64,000 nt of DNA from Gloeomargarita lithophora Alchichica-D10 (GTDB lineage: Bacteria > Cyanobacteriota > Cyanobacteriia > Gloeomargaritales > Gloeomargaritaceae): positions 895,660 to 959,659 of the forward strand of contig NZ_CP017675.1 in NCBI RefSeq assembly GCF_001870225.1, given 5' to 3'. The translations under genes and the position numbers were made by a program. Below the pieces are notes generated by a model. The model was not told the DNA's origin. It ran no database searches and saw only the letters and a program-made list of their open reading frames with translations. Position 1 is the first letter of the stretch. Each line of letters starts with the position of its first letter. Positions 7,939 to 16,184 of the stretch are shown here, piece by piece.

Positions 7939-8250
7939 TCAATCCCAATCATCAGCAAAGTCCCATTCCTCATCGGATGGGGGCGGTTTGCGCCGGGGAT
8001 ATTCCACATAATCTGGCTCTAAAACAATCGGTTCCTCTTCATATTGACGGCGTTGACGTTTGGGCATTCCCAACCAGCGGTCTAACCCCCATGCACCCAA
8101 AAAACCCAAGAGAAAAGCCACCAAAAAACCTAATCCCAAAGGAACAGGGAAAATCACATTACCCAAAAGCACTAAAGGTATCCACGGTTGCCAATTTTGC
8201 ACCAAAAATACCAGCAATAATAACCCTAAACCCAGCCCCAGCCACTTCAT
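7939..8250 (-). CDS. LapA-like small membrane protein
   Basis: A 103-residue protein with two hydrophobic segments (KWLGLGLGLLLLVFLVQNW and the span around PVPLGLGFLVAFLLGFLGAW) and an acidic, tyrosine-rich cytoplasmic tail ending DFADDWD. The 'VQNW...I.LVLLG' first-helix pattern is that of LapA/DUF1049 proteins. The ATG at 8250 overlaps the ubiX stop as ATGA; a longer in-frame start at 8274 would intrude further into ubiX and is less likely. Function in cyanobacteria is unknown. Confidence 0.7.
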   Translation of the reverse strand: MKWLGLGLGLLLLVFLVQNWQPWIPLVLLGNVIFPVPLGLGFLVAFLLGFLGAWGLDRWLGMPKRQRRQYEEEPIVLEPDYVEYPRRKPPPSDEEWDFADDWD

Positions 8251-8855
8251 CGCCAGCGCCGTAATGGAACACAATCAATATCCAGTTGATCCAAGGCTCT
8301 GGCCACCACAAAATCTACTAAATCCAGCACCGATTGGGGTTGATGATACCAGGCTGGAATGGCAGGCACAATCCGCACCCCCACTTCCGCCAAAGTGGTT
8401 AAATTCCGCAGATGAATCAAACTAAACGGGGTTTCCCTGGGAACAATCACCAACCGCCGCCCCTCCTTTAGATGTACATCAGCGGTACGTTCCAGCAGAT
8501 CATCACTCAGGCCACAGGCCAATTTTGCCACCGTACCCATACTGCACGGCATCACCACCATGCCCTGGGTGCGGTAGGAGCCACTGGCGATCCCCGCCCC
8601 AATATCCTGCCAGTGATGGCAGATGAGTTTACCCGCCGTGGGCACCCCCACCTGTTCCCGCCAAAATTCCCCCTGAGCCGTTACCGCCGGGATTTTCATC
8701 CCCATTTCCTCGCGCCAAACTGCGTAGGCTCCCTTAGAGATAATTAATTCAACAATCGCCTCTGATTGTAATAAATACTTGAGGGCTTGGAGGGCGTAAA
8801 TCTGCCCCGATGCCCCCGCCACGGCTAGGACAACCGGTTCCTGCTGTCCCCTCAT
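8247..8855 (-). CDS. ubiX: UbiX-type flavin prenyltransferase
   Basis: About 202 residues. It makes the prenylated FMN cofactor of UbiD-type decarboxylases, here most likely for plastoquinone or related quinone synthesis. The Rossmann-like N-terminus VLAVAGASGQIYALQALKYL binds flavin, and YRTQGMVVMPCSMGTVAKLACGLSDDLLERTADVHLKEGRRLVIVPRETPFS contains the conserved CSM, R-D and ExP residues of the family. ATG 8855 overlaps the upstream gene's stop by four bases, and its own stop overlaps the lapA-like start, giving a tightly coupled three-gene operon. Confidence 0.93.
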   Translation of the reverse strand: MRGQQEPVVLAVAGASGQIYALQALKYLLQSEAIVELIISKGAYAVWREEMGMKIPAVTAQGEFWREQVGVPTAGKLICHHWQDIGAGIASGSYRTQGMVVMPCSMGTVAKLACGLSDDLLERTADVHLKEGRRLVIVPRETPFSLIHLRNLTTLAEVGVRIVPAIPAWYHQPQSVLDLVDFVVARALDQLDIDCVPLRRWR

Positions 8856-9271
8856 ATCGCCGTCGCCTGTTGCACCAGGCCACAAATATCCCCATAACTG
8901 AAGCCCAAATTTTCGCCCAGGATGGCCACCAGGTCATTTTCCTCGATCAGGGTCTGACCATCCGCTTGGGCAAGTTTGGCCACCATTTTCAGAGCAATTT
9001 CCCGATCCTCGGGGGCAATCCCCCGTACCCCCGCCCAAAACAATTCCAGGGGGTCAACCTCCCGCAACCACTGCGCTACCTGCCCGCGTAAATGGGAGTT
9101 GAGGTCAACCCCGGCGGCGGTTAGCTGGATTTCCAACTGCGCCAATTCCACGGGTAGTACCTCGTCATCAATGGCAATCATGGCGACGGCCAAGGCGGTG
9201 AGGGCTTCCTGCCGGTTCAGGGTCAGAACCGTGGGTGTCGGTTGGCGCAAGCTCTCCCAGACGTAACGCAT
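8852..9271 (-). CDS. TerB-like (tellurite-resistance/Dictyostelium-type helical) domain protein
   Basis: A 139-residue all-helical soluble protein. The pattern ALTALAVAMIAIDDEVLPVELAQLE, then ALKMVAKLAQADGQTLIEENDLVAILGENLG follows the TerB fold, with repeated acidic residues following hydrophobic helices (IDDE, QADG). It is the first gene of the operon with ubiX and the lapA-like gene. Its role is unknown; the TerB name does not imply tellurite resistance here. Confidence 0.65.
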   Translation of the reverse strand: MRYVWESLRQPTPTVLTLNRQEALTALAVAMIAIDDEVLPVELAQLEIQLTAAGVDLNSHLRGQVAQWLREVDPLELFWAGVRGIAPEDREIALKMVAKLAQADGQTLIEENDLVAILGENLGFSYGDICGLVQQATAI

Positions 9272-9337
9272 AACGAGCGGGACTAAGGATCACTTCCATT
9301 CTAACCCTGGCATTGGCGGGGGCTGGTCAATCACTAG

Positions 9338-9445
9338 AACACCTCTAAAAATAGGTCGCCGGGGCACCGCCCCCGGACTTGGTTCTCGGTAATACCGGCA
9401 TTCTAGCGAGATGACTTTCTGCTGGTGCAAATCAATAGAGGTGTC
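9338..9445. mobile_element. Dispersed miniature element with ACACCTCTA ends
   Basis: A 108-bp segment with inverted ends ACACCTCTA / TAGAGGTGT, flanked by the direct repeat CACTAG on both sides (9332-9337 and 9446-9451), consistent with a target-site duplication. The interior holds the palindromic GGTCGCCGGGGCACCGCCCCCGG-like core shared by the other dispersed repeats. Non-coding; the ends recur near 36.0 and 61.3-61.4 kb. Confidence 0.7.
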
Positions 9446-9470
9446 CACTAGATCAAAATAGGTTTCAATA

Positions 9471-9498
9471 AAAAAAGCCAGGGTATGACACCCCGGCT
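9471..9498 (-). terminator. Terminator-like hairpin, minus direction
   Basis: Read on the minus strand, AGCC-GGGT stems around a five-base loop (one mismatch) and ends in at least six T residues. No annotated minus-strand gene lies immediately upstream in that direction, so it may limit antisense transcription from the plus-strand gene at 9653 or belong to the adjacent repeat. Confidence 0.5.
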
Positions 9499-9652
9499 GA
9501 CCTGTGTATCCATCTGAGAGAGGAGAACTCTGGGATTACCTTAGCATTTATTGAAAAATAATGTCAAGAACTTGGAGCAAAATTGGGGATGGAACCTAAA
9601 TTCCTGGCGCAACATCCAGTGTTATGGACTAGAATTTTGCCACAGGAGTTTT

Positions 9653-10741
9653 ATGAGCAGGACAAAACAGGTGCAACGCATTGTCGTGACTGGAGTATTG
9701 GGTTTGGGGTTGTTGGGGTTGGGGGCAACGGGTCTGCCGGGAATACCCCTGCCGGTGGCGGTGGCGCAACAGGTCGGCGACCCCAACCCGGAGCCGGATA
9801 GCCGCCAAGTGTCCCCGGATACTTCAATTTCCGGGGTATTTAGCGAGGCGCAGGTGAATCCCAATTCCGTGCGGATTGTGGTCAATGACCGGGATGTGAC
9901 CCGCCAAAGCACCATTACCCGGACATTTTTCAGCTATCGTCCCCCCAGTCCCCTGCCCACGGGTCGCAATACGGTGCGGGTGACCTATGCCGGAGCGGGG
10001 GGGGCGACCCGGACGGTGCAGTGGTCATTCCGGGTGCAACCGGCCCAGGCGCAGGTGAAAATCAATAGCATTACCCACAATGCGGACAGTCAGCCCCTGG
10101 GGCCGGGCAGTACGTTTTTGGCGACCATCAACGGCACCCCCCGTTCCCAGGCGACGGTCTGGTTGGTGCGGGAAGGGCGGACACCGGAAGCTCTCAGTGC
10201 CCAGGAGGTTTCCCCCGGTGTTTATGTCGCCACCTTGGCCGTGCGTTCTGGGGATGTTTTTCGCAATGGGGTGGTGGTGGGTCGTCTCCAGCGCAATGAC
10301 CAGTTGGTGAATGGAGCGGCTTCCCAACCGGTGGAATTTGTCAATACGGCCACCAATACCCCCGTGCCGCCCATTGGCACCGTACCGCCCACCAATCCCA
10401 CCAATCCAGGGGTTGTGGCTCTGCAACCCCAATTCACCAGCCATCGCACCGGGGATGAAATCCGCACCCGGGGCTTTACGTTGGTGGGGCAAACCCGTCC
10501 CCGGGCGGTAGTGCAAATCCGGGTTACCTCCCAGGTGCCCGTGTTCGGGGGGGTGATTACGGTGGCACCCCAGACGTTGGTAAATCAGGACGTGGTGGCG
10601 GATGGCAATGGCCGTTTTGAGATCGCCGTGCCCTACCGGGGGGTGGTGCCAGCGGGAGCCGAATATCGGGTACGGGCGGTGGGTCGCTCCGGGAATGAGG
10701 CCAGTGCCCCGGCGGAATTGGTGCTGGTTCAGGGGCGATGA
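9653..10741 (+). CDS. Exported Ig-like/beta-sandwich hypothetical protein
   Basis: A 362-residue protein. The start at 9653 (MSRTKQVQR) has CAGGAG upstream and a clean signal peptide ending PVAVAQQ; an in-frame start at 9551 would bury the signal. The mature part consists of beta-rich, Ig-like segments (SISGVFSEAQVNPNSVRIVVNDRDV, TRTVQWSFRVQP) split by a Pro/Thr/Asn linker (about residues 230-255, TNTPVPPIGTVPPTNPTNP). It resembles periplasmic or surface proteins with bacterial Ig-like domains. Its stop overlaps the argF start by four bases, an odd pairing for an envelope protein. Function unknown. Confidence 0.75.
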   Translation: MSRTKQVQRIVVTGVLGLGLLGLGATGLPGIPLPVAVAQQVGDPNPEPDSRQVSPDTSISGVFSEAQVNPNSVRIVVNDRDVTRQSTITRTFFSYRPPSPLPTGRNTVRVTYAGAGGATRTVQWSFRVQPAQAQVKINSITHNADSQPLGPGSTFLATINGTPRSQATVWLVREGRTPEALSAQEVSPGVYVATLAVRSGDVFRNGVVVGRLQRNDQLVNGAASQPVEFVNTATNTPVPPIGTVPPTNPTNPGVVALQPQFTSHRTGDEIRTRGFTLVGQTRPRAVVQIRVTSQVPVFGGVITVAPQTLVNQDVVADGNGRFEIAVPYRGVVPAGAEYRVRAVGRSGNEASAPAELVLVQGR

Positions 10742-11661
10742 ATACCCTGGCGGGTCGCGATATTTTGAGCATGGCGGATTTTACCGCCGCCGAAATCCAC
10801 GCATTGCTGGACTTAGCCCGCCAGTACAAACAGGGACAAACCAGCCCCATGGCGCCGGGACGGGTATTGGGGCTGTTGTTTACCAAAGCCTCCACCCGCA
10901 CCCGGGTCAGCTTTTCCGTCGCCATGATGCGCCTGGGGGGGCAGGTGCTTGACCTCAACCCCGGCGTGATTCAGATGGGGCGGGGGGAACCCCTCCCGGA
11001 CACGGCACGGGTGTTGGATCGGTATTTAGACGTGTTAGCGATGCGTACCTTTGCCCAGGCGGATGTGGTGGCCTTCGCTGAATGGGCGGATATGCCGGTG
11101 ATTAATGCCCTCACGGATCAAGAACATCCCTGTCAGGTGTTGGCGGATTTACTCACGGTGCAGGAATGTTTTGGGGATTTAGCGGGCGTGAAAATGGCCT
11201 ACCTGGGGGATGGCAACAACGTCAGCCATTCCCTCCTGCTGGGCTGTGCCTTGGTGGGTATGTCCCTCACCGTGGCTACCCCACCCCATCATCCGCCCAC
11301 GGCTGAGATTTTGCAGAAAGCGCAGGCTTTGGCGAGTCATGGTACTAATATTATTCACACGAACGACCCTGAATCTGCCGTCCGAAATGCCCAGATACTT
11401 TATACCGACGTGTGGGCGAGCATGGGGCAAGAAGCGGAAAATCAAGAACGCATCCCCCGGTTTCAGCCCTACCAAATCAATGAAACCCTATTACAAAAAG
11501 CTGACCCCCAAGCGATTGTTTTGCATTGTTTACCCGCGCACCGGGGGGAAGAAATTAGTGAGGCGGTGTTAGAAGGAACCCAGTCCCGGGTGTGGGATCA
11601 GGCGGAAAATCGCCTCCACGCCCAGCAAGCCCTGCTCGCCCAAGTTTTGGGATTGGTGTAA
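10738..11661 (+). CDS. argF: Ornithine carbamoyltransferase
   Basis: 307 residues, the normal length. It makes citrulline from ornithine and carbamoyl phosphate in arginine synthesis. Carbamoyl-phosphate binding STRTRVSF (near residue 48), the DQEHPCQVLADLLT motif, the ornithine-loop region YTDVWASMGQE and the catalytic cysteine in HCLPAHRGEE are all intact. It is translationally coupled to the exported protein upstream (ATGA). tRNA-Val lies downstream on the other strand. Confidence 0.97.
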   Translation: MNTLAGRDILSMADFTAAEIHALLDLARQYKQGQTSPMAPGRVLGLLFTKASTRTRVSFSVAMMRLGGQVLDLNPGVIQMGRGEPLPDTARVLDRYLDVLAMRTFAQADVVAFAEWADMPVINALTDQEHPCQVLADLLTVQECFGDLAGVKMAYLGDGNNVSHSLLLGCALVGMSLTVATPPHHPPTAEILQKAQALASHGTNIIHTNDPESAVRNAQILYTDVWASMGQEAENQERIPRFQPYQINETLLQKADPQAIVLHCLPAHRGEEISEAVLEGTQSRVWDQAENRLHAQQALLAQVLGLV

Positions 11662-11742
11662 TAACATTTTAAGTATTAATCTGGCAATATCACCCATCAA
11701 AAACCCTGCAAGTGAGCAAAATTCCCTTTTTACCATTGTCCA

Positions 11743-11814
11743 TGGGCGGTACTGGGATCGAACCAGTGGCCACCTGCTTGTAAGGCAGGCGCTCTACCGC
11801 TGAGCTAACCGCCC
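11743..11814 (-). tRNA. trnV: tRNA-Val (UAC)
   Basis: On the minus strand the sequence folds as a cloverleaf: acceptor GGGCGGT/ACCGCCC, D arm with AGCTCAGCGGTAGAGC, anticodon stem CCTGC/GCAGG around loop CTTACAA (anticodon UAC), and T arm with GGTTCGATCC. The discriminator base is A and CCA is not encoded. Confidence 0.95.
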
Positions 11815-11918
11815 CCGTACTTTCTACCTTATCAATATTTGGAACCGATATTTTGGTAACCAAGCCTTGGGTGTGGCTCCAGTACCATAAGAACTGGCAG
11901 GTTAGGAGAATTTTGGGT

Positions 11919-12659
11919 ATGAGCCAATCCCTACTGGTGGTGGAGCAGGTGTACGCCGGGTATGCGGCGGGGTTGGATATTTTGCAGGGCGCCAACATTG
12001 AGATTCATTGCGGCGAATTGGTGGCCTTGATTGGGCCTAATGGTGCGGGTAAATCCACGCTCCTGAAGGCGATTTTTAATCTATTACCCCAGTGTCGGGG
12101 ACAGATTGAATTGGGAGGCAAAAAAATCCAGGGGATTCCCCCCCATCAATTAGTTGGTTTAGGGATGGGTTATGTGCCCCAACTGGCTAATGTTTTTCCT
12201 TCCTTAACGGTGGCCGAAAATCTGAGCATCGGGGCGGTATCTTCCCAGGGTAAAATCTTAAAAGACCGACTGGCAGAATTAACCAATCTATTCCCTATTT
12301 TACAAGAACGCTATCACCAACGAGCCGGTACCCTATCCGGGGGCGAACGGCAGTTATTAGCCATGGCACGGGCATTGATGGGACAACCCCGGTTATTGCT
12401 ATTGGATGAACCTTCGGCGGCACTTTCTCCCAAATTGGTGGGGGAAGTGATGGGTCATATACAACAAATCAACCGTTTGGGAATCACGGTTTTACTGGTG
12501 GAACAAAACGCCCGCCAAGCCCTGAAAATTTCCCACCGGGGCTACGTCCTAGACAATGGCCGGGAATGCTATAGCGGTGCGGGACAGGAACTCCTGCACG
12601 ACCCCCGCATCGGCGAATTGTATCTGGGGATCAAATCGCCCCTGGCCACCAAACCTTAG
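11919..12659 (+). CDS. natE: LivF-type ABC transporter ATP-binding protein (branched-chain/neutral amino acid uptake)
   Basis: A 246-residue ATPase. ATG 11919 has TAGGAG upstream; the ORF extends further 5' but without a good site. Walker A GPNGAGKST (about residue 43), Q-loop YVPQLANVFPSLTV, signature LSGGERQLLAMARAL, Walker B LLLLDEPSAALSP and H-loop VLLVEQN are intact. The short length and 'VPQ...FP.LTV.ENL' match LivF, named NatE in the cyanobacterial Nat-I permease. Partner genes (livG, permeases, binding protein) are not adjacent, as is common in cyanobacteria. The 3' end overlaps txlA by four bases (convergent). Confidence 0.85.
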   Translation: MSQSLLVVEQVYAGYAAGLDILQGANIEIHCGELVALIGPNGAGKSTLLKAIFNLLPQCRGQIELGGKKIQGIPPHQLVGLGMGYVPQLANVFPSLTVAENLSIGAVSSQGKILKDRLAELTNLFPILQERYHQRAGTLSGGERQLLAMARALMGQPRLLLLDEPSAALSPKLVGEVMGHIQQINRLGITVLLVEQNARQALKISHRGYVLDNGRECYSGAGQELLHDPRIGELYLGIKSPLATKP

Positions 12660-13177
12660 GAAACCGGGGTGCCGTGGGTGAGGGGTTCCACGGTGGGTTT
12701 GGGGTTGAAACCGGGGTTCACCGGGGAACTATGCCCCGCCCGCACAAACGGTAAGGGCTGATGTTGCACCAGGGCAATCACATTGGCATCCATGACGGTA
12801 CGGGGTTGCAGACCCACCGCATCCCCCACCAGATGCTGTTCCCGGTCAAGGAAAATAAAGCGGGGCACCCCATCTACTTCGTACTGGAGCAATTCCGGAA
12901 TCCAGCGGGGATTGTCAACATTTAGAAGGACAAAATTCATTTGTTCCCCGTACTCCGATTCTAAACTTTGTAAATCTTTGGCCATCTGCTGACAGGTCTG
13001 ACACCAATCCGCATAAAACTCAATCATCGTTGGGCGTTTATTCGTCAAAGCTACCTCCAAAGGCACCGCCCGCGCCGCCAAACTCGCCAAGGAAACGGCA
13101 CTGCGCTGCCCCCGCACGCCCAAAAACAGAGCCACCGCCAGCAAAATGGCTCCCACCGCCAAAACCCAACGTTGCAT
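12656..13177 (-). CDS. txlA: Membrane-anchored thioredoxin-like protein (TxlA/HCF164 type)
   Basis: About 173 residues. The start at 13177 (MQRWVLAVGAILLAVALFLGVRG) gives one N-terminal anchor helix followed by a thioredoxin domain with the redox pair WCQTC, the VPRFIFLD cis-proline loop and a proline-rich tail. HCF164/TxlA proteins face the thylakoid lumen and reduce apocytochromes during cytochrome b6f biogenesis. An upstream in-frame start at 13213 would place charged residues before the anchor and is less likely. Confidence 0.88.
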   Translation of the reverse strand: MQRWVLAVGAILLAVALFLGVRGQRSAVSLASLAARAVPLEVALTNKRPTMIEFYADWCQTCQQMAKDLQSLESEYGEQMNFVLLNVDNPRWIPELLQYEVDGVPRFIFLDREQHLVGDAVGLQPRTVMDANVIALVQHQPLPFVRAGHSSPVNPGFNPKPTVEPLTHGTPVS

Positions 13178-13288
13178 GGGACATCCCCCGGACGTACCCC
13201 TCCAGTGTATCAAGAAATGTAACGCCTGCTGGCAAGGGGGGCAATGGCGGTAGCATACTGGTCAAATGAAAGATTAGTAAAAACACCT

Positions 13289-14365
13289 ATGGTTGCCACG
13301 CCGCAAGAGACTGATTTTTCGGAAATACGCCCCGGCATTAAAGCCCCGGCCAAGGAAACGATTTTAACGCCCCGGTTTTACACCACGGATTTTGAAGCCA
13401 TGGCGGCGATGGACATCCGGGCAAATGAGGAGGAATTGCGGGCAATTTTAAGGGAATTTCAAGCGGATTATAACCGGCATCACTTTGTCCGGGATGGGGA
13501 TTTTGATCGTTCCTGGGAACATATTGACGGGGAAACCCGCCGTCTATTTATGGAGTTTTTGGAACGCTCTTGCACCGCTGAGTTTTCGGGTTTTTTACTA
13601 TACAAAGAATTAGCGCGCAAACTGAAGGGTAAAAGCCCCGTGCTGGCGGAATGTTTCTCTTTGATGTCCCGGGATGAAGCCCGGCATGCGGGTTTTTTGA
13701 ACAAGGCAATGGCGGATTTTGGTCTGAGTTTGGATTTAGGTTTTTTGACCAGCCATCGGAGCTACACGTTTTTTGCACCCAAATTTATTTTTTACGCCAC
13801 CTACATATCGGAAAAAATCGGTTATTGGCGCTACATCACGATTTATCGCCATTTAGAACAGCATCCCGAAGACCGGGTTTATCCCATTTTCAAGTTTTTT
13901 GAAAACTGGTGCCAGGATGAGAACCGGCATGGGGATTTCTTTGATGCGATTTTGCGAGCCAATCCCCAATTTTTGAATGATTGGAAAGCCCGGTTGTGGT
14001 GCCGGTTTTTCCTCTTGTCCGTATTTGCCACCATGTATTTGAATGACCTGCAAAGGGCGAATTTCTATGCCACCATCGGTCTGGAAGCCCGCAGTTATGA
14101 CCTGGAAGTGATCCGCAAAACTAACTGGACTGCGGGGCGGGTTTTTCCGGTGATTTTGCCCGTGGAGCATCCCCAGTTTGAAAAATTGTTGGATGCCTGT
14201 GCCGCCCGTTATTTGCAAATTATCCAAATTGGTGAAGGCCAGGGAGCCAAATTCCTCAAGCGTCTGCGCCAGTTGCCCCACGCCCTGGCTATTGCCGGGA
14301 ATCTCCTGCGGCTGTACCTGATGCGCCCGGTGGATATGGAAGCGCAACGGGGACTCGTCTGTTAA
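13289..14365 (+). CDS. acsF: Mg-protoporphyrin IX monomethyl ester oxidative cyclase, aerobic diiron subunit
   Basis: 358 residues from ATG 13289 ([20 protein letters not shown]); an upstream in-frame ATG at 13244 is not supported by family length. AcsF/CHL27 closes the isocyclic ring of chlorophyll using O2. The diiron ligands appear in [28 protein letters not shown] and [14 protein letters not shown]. It is transcribed away from txlA and followed by vipp1, so two thylakoid-biogenesis genes are neighbours. Confidence 0.96.
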   Translation: MVATPQETDFSEIRPGIKAPAKETILTPRFYTTDFEAMAAMDIRANEEELRAILREFQADYNRHHFVRDGDFDRSWEHIDGETRRLFMEFLERSCTAEFSGFLLYKELARKLKGKSPVLAECFSLMSRDEARHAGFLNKAMADFGLSLDLGFLTSHRSYTFFAPKFIFYATYISEKIGYWRYITIYRHLEQHPEDRVYPIFKFFENWCQDENRHGDFFDAILRANPQFLNDWKARLWCRFFLLSVFATMYLNDLQRANFYATIGLEARSYDLEVIRKTNWTAGRVFPVILPVEHPQFEKLLDACAARYLQIIQIGEGQGAKFLKRLRQLPHALAIAGNLLRLYLMRPVDMEAQRGLVC

Positions 14366-14416
14366 ACCGGGTCAAGGCTGTATAATGATTTGCATTGGTC
14401 GCTTGGGGATAAACCA

Positions 14417-15145
14417 ATGGGCTTGTTTGAACGCTTGAGCCGCTTGTTCCGTGCCAACCTGAATGCCGCCATCAGTGCCGCCGAAGACCCGGAAAAGGTT
14501 CTGGATCAGGCTCTGCTGGATATGCAGGAAGACCAAGTGCAACTGCGGCAGGCGGTGGCGCAGGCGATGGCGACTCAGAAACGAGTGGAGCAGCAGTATA
14601 ACCAGAATTTTGCCCTAGCGGAGGAATGGTACCGCAAAGCCCAGTTGGCCGTCCAAAAGGGGGATGAGGAACTGGCGAAGCAAGCCCTGTCCCGGCGCAA
14701 GGGGTATGGGGATACGTCAACAGCCTTAAAAACCCAACTGGATCAGCAGTCGGTGCAGTTGGAGAACCTGCGCCGCCAAATGACCGCCCTGGAGGGGAAA
14801 ATTGCCGAGGCCAAGACCAAGAAAGATATGCTCAAAGCCCGTCTGCGGGCGGCGAAGGCCACCGAGCAGGTGAATCAAGCCCTGGGGAAAGTGGGTACGA
14901 GCAGTGCCATGGCCGCCTTTGAGCAGATGGAAGACAGGGTTTTAACCCAGGAAGCCAAGGCCCAGGCGACGGTGGAGCTATCCGGGGATAGTTTGGAGGA
15001 GCAATTTAAGTTATTGGAAGGCACCAGCGATGTGGATGCGGAATTGTTGGCGATGAAAGCCCAAATGGGGATGCTTCCCCCCCCGGCGGCCAATCCCCAA
15101 CCGCTACCGGAATCCCTGAAGCAGGGAGAATTGGAGCAATCCTAA
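14417..15145 (+). CDS. vipp1: Vipp1/IM30 (PspA family) thylakoid membrane-remodelling protein
   Basis: A 242-residue ESCRT-III-like protein starting MGLFERLSRLFRANLNAAISAAEDPEKVLDQ: amphipathic helix 0 followed by long coiled-coil helices. The C-terminal extension (after LLEGTSDVDAELLAMKAQMG, about 25 residues rich in Pro and Gln) marks Vipp1 rather than PspA. It maintains and shapes thylakoid membranes. The ATG at 14417 was chosen over the in-frame 14390 start because the family starts at MGLF. Confidence 0.93.
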   Translation: MGLFERLSRLFRANLNAAISAAEDPEKVLDQALLDMQEDQVQLRQAVAQAMATQKRVEQQYNQNFALAEEWYRKAQLAVQKGDEELAKQALSRRKGYGDTSTALKTQLDQQSVQLENLRRQMTALEGKIAEAKTKKDMLKARLRAAKATEQVNQALGKVGTSSAMAAFEQMEDRVLTQEAKAQATVELSGDSLEEQFKLLEGTSDVDAELLAMKAQMGMLPPPAANPQPLPESLKQGELEQS

Positions 15146-15198
15146 GTGACTACAGGCATTTTTCAAAAAGACAAACTGCGCCTAAGGGTACTCGGAGC

Positions 15199-16182
15199 TT
15201 ATCCCCACCGGCAGACCACTGCCCCCAGGGTTAATCCGGCTCCAAACCCCGCCAGCACCAGGGTTTGCCCCGGTTGAATCCGCCCATCCCGCACCGCCTC
15301 ATCGAGCATAATGGGGATGGAAGCCGCCGAAGTATTGCCGTAATGGGCGAGATTACTCAACATCCGGGCGGGGGATACGCCTAATTTTTCCGCCACCGCA
15401 TCCAAAATCCGTTGGTTAGCCTGGTGCAAGACGAAATGATCCACCTGGTCGCTGGTGACGTTCGCCCGAAATAGGGCTTTTTCGATCACTTCTGGCACCC
15501 GTTTGACGGCAAATTTATACACCTCTTGACCGTTCATAAAAACGGGTTTGTAGGTGCCGGTATGGACGGTTAATTCATCCACTAAAGGTTGGTCTATTCC
15601 CTGGTAGGCCAAGGTTAAACAGGCGTTTTGACTGCCATCATTTTGCAATTCAAAGCCCAGCAAATGTTCCTCAGGACTGGGTTGCAATACCACCGCCCCC
15701 GCCCCATCCCCAAACAAAATACAGGTGCGCCGGTCTTGCCAATCCACCCACCGGGACAGGACATCCGCCCCAATCACCAGGGTTGTCCCGTAGGTGCCGG
15801 TGCGTAAAAACTGCGCCGCCGTCACCACCCCAAACACAAACCCAGAACAGGCCGCCGTCAGGTCAAAGGCCACCGCCCGTTTCGCCCCCAACCGCTCCTG
15901 CACCACACTGGCGGAGCCGAACAGGTCATCGGGGGTAGAAGTCGCCAGGACAATCAACTCCACCTCCAAAGGGGTAAGCCCGGCTGCCTCTAAAGCATTT
16001 TGCGCCGCCTGCACCGCCAGATGCGTCAGCCCTTGCCCCGCTGATACCAACCGGCGGGTGTGAATCCCCGTGCGGGTGACGATCCACTCGTCATTGGTAT
16101 CCACCAACCGGCTCAATTGCTGGTTATCCAGCACCGGGGACACCGCCGCTCGTCCCGTTCCTACCCAACGTACCCCCGGCAC
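15199..16182 (-). CDS. fabH: Beta-ketoacyl-ACP synthase III
   Basis: 327 residues from a GTG start two bases after the plsX stop. It condenses acetyl-CoA with malonyl-ACP to begin fatty acid synthesis. The N-terminal VGTGRAAVSPVLDNQQLSRLVDTNDEWIVTRTGI, the active-site cysteine in AACSGFVFG, the histidine in HQANQRI and asparagine in HYGNTSAASIP form the Cys-His-Asn triad. The plsX-fabH order is conserved in many bacteria and couples phospholipid and fatty-acid synthesis. Confidence 0.96.
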   Translation of the reverse strand: MPGVRWVGTGRAAVSPVLDNQQLSRLVDTNDEWIVTRTGIHTRRLVSAGQGLTHLAVQAAQNALEAAGLTPLEVELIVLATSTPDDLFGSASVVQERLGAKRAVAFDLTAACSGFVFGVVTAAQFLRTGTYGTTLVIGADVLSRWVDWQDRRTCILFGDGAGAVVLQPSPEEHLLGFELQNDGSQNACLTLAYQGIDQPLVDELTVHTGTYKPVFMNGQEVYKFAVKRVPEVIEKALFRANVTSDQVDHFVLHQANQRILDAVAEKLGVSPARMLSNLAHYGNTSAASIPIMLDEAVRDGRIQPGQTLVLAGFGAGLTLGAVVCRWG

Positions 16183-16184
16183 CG

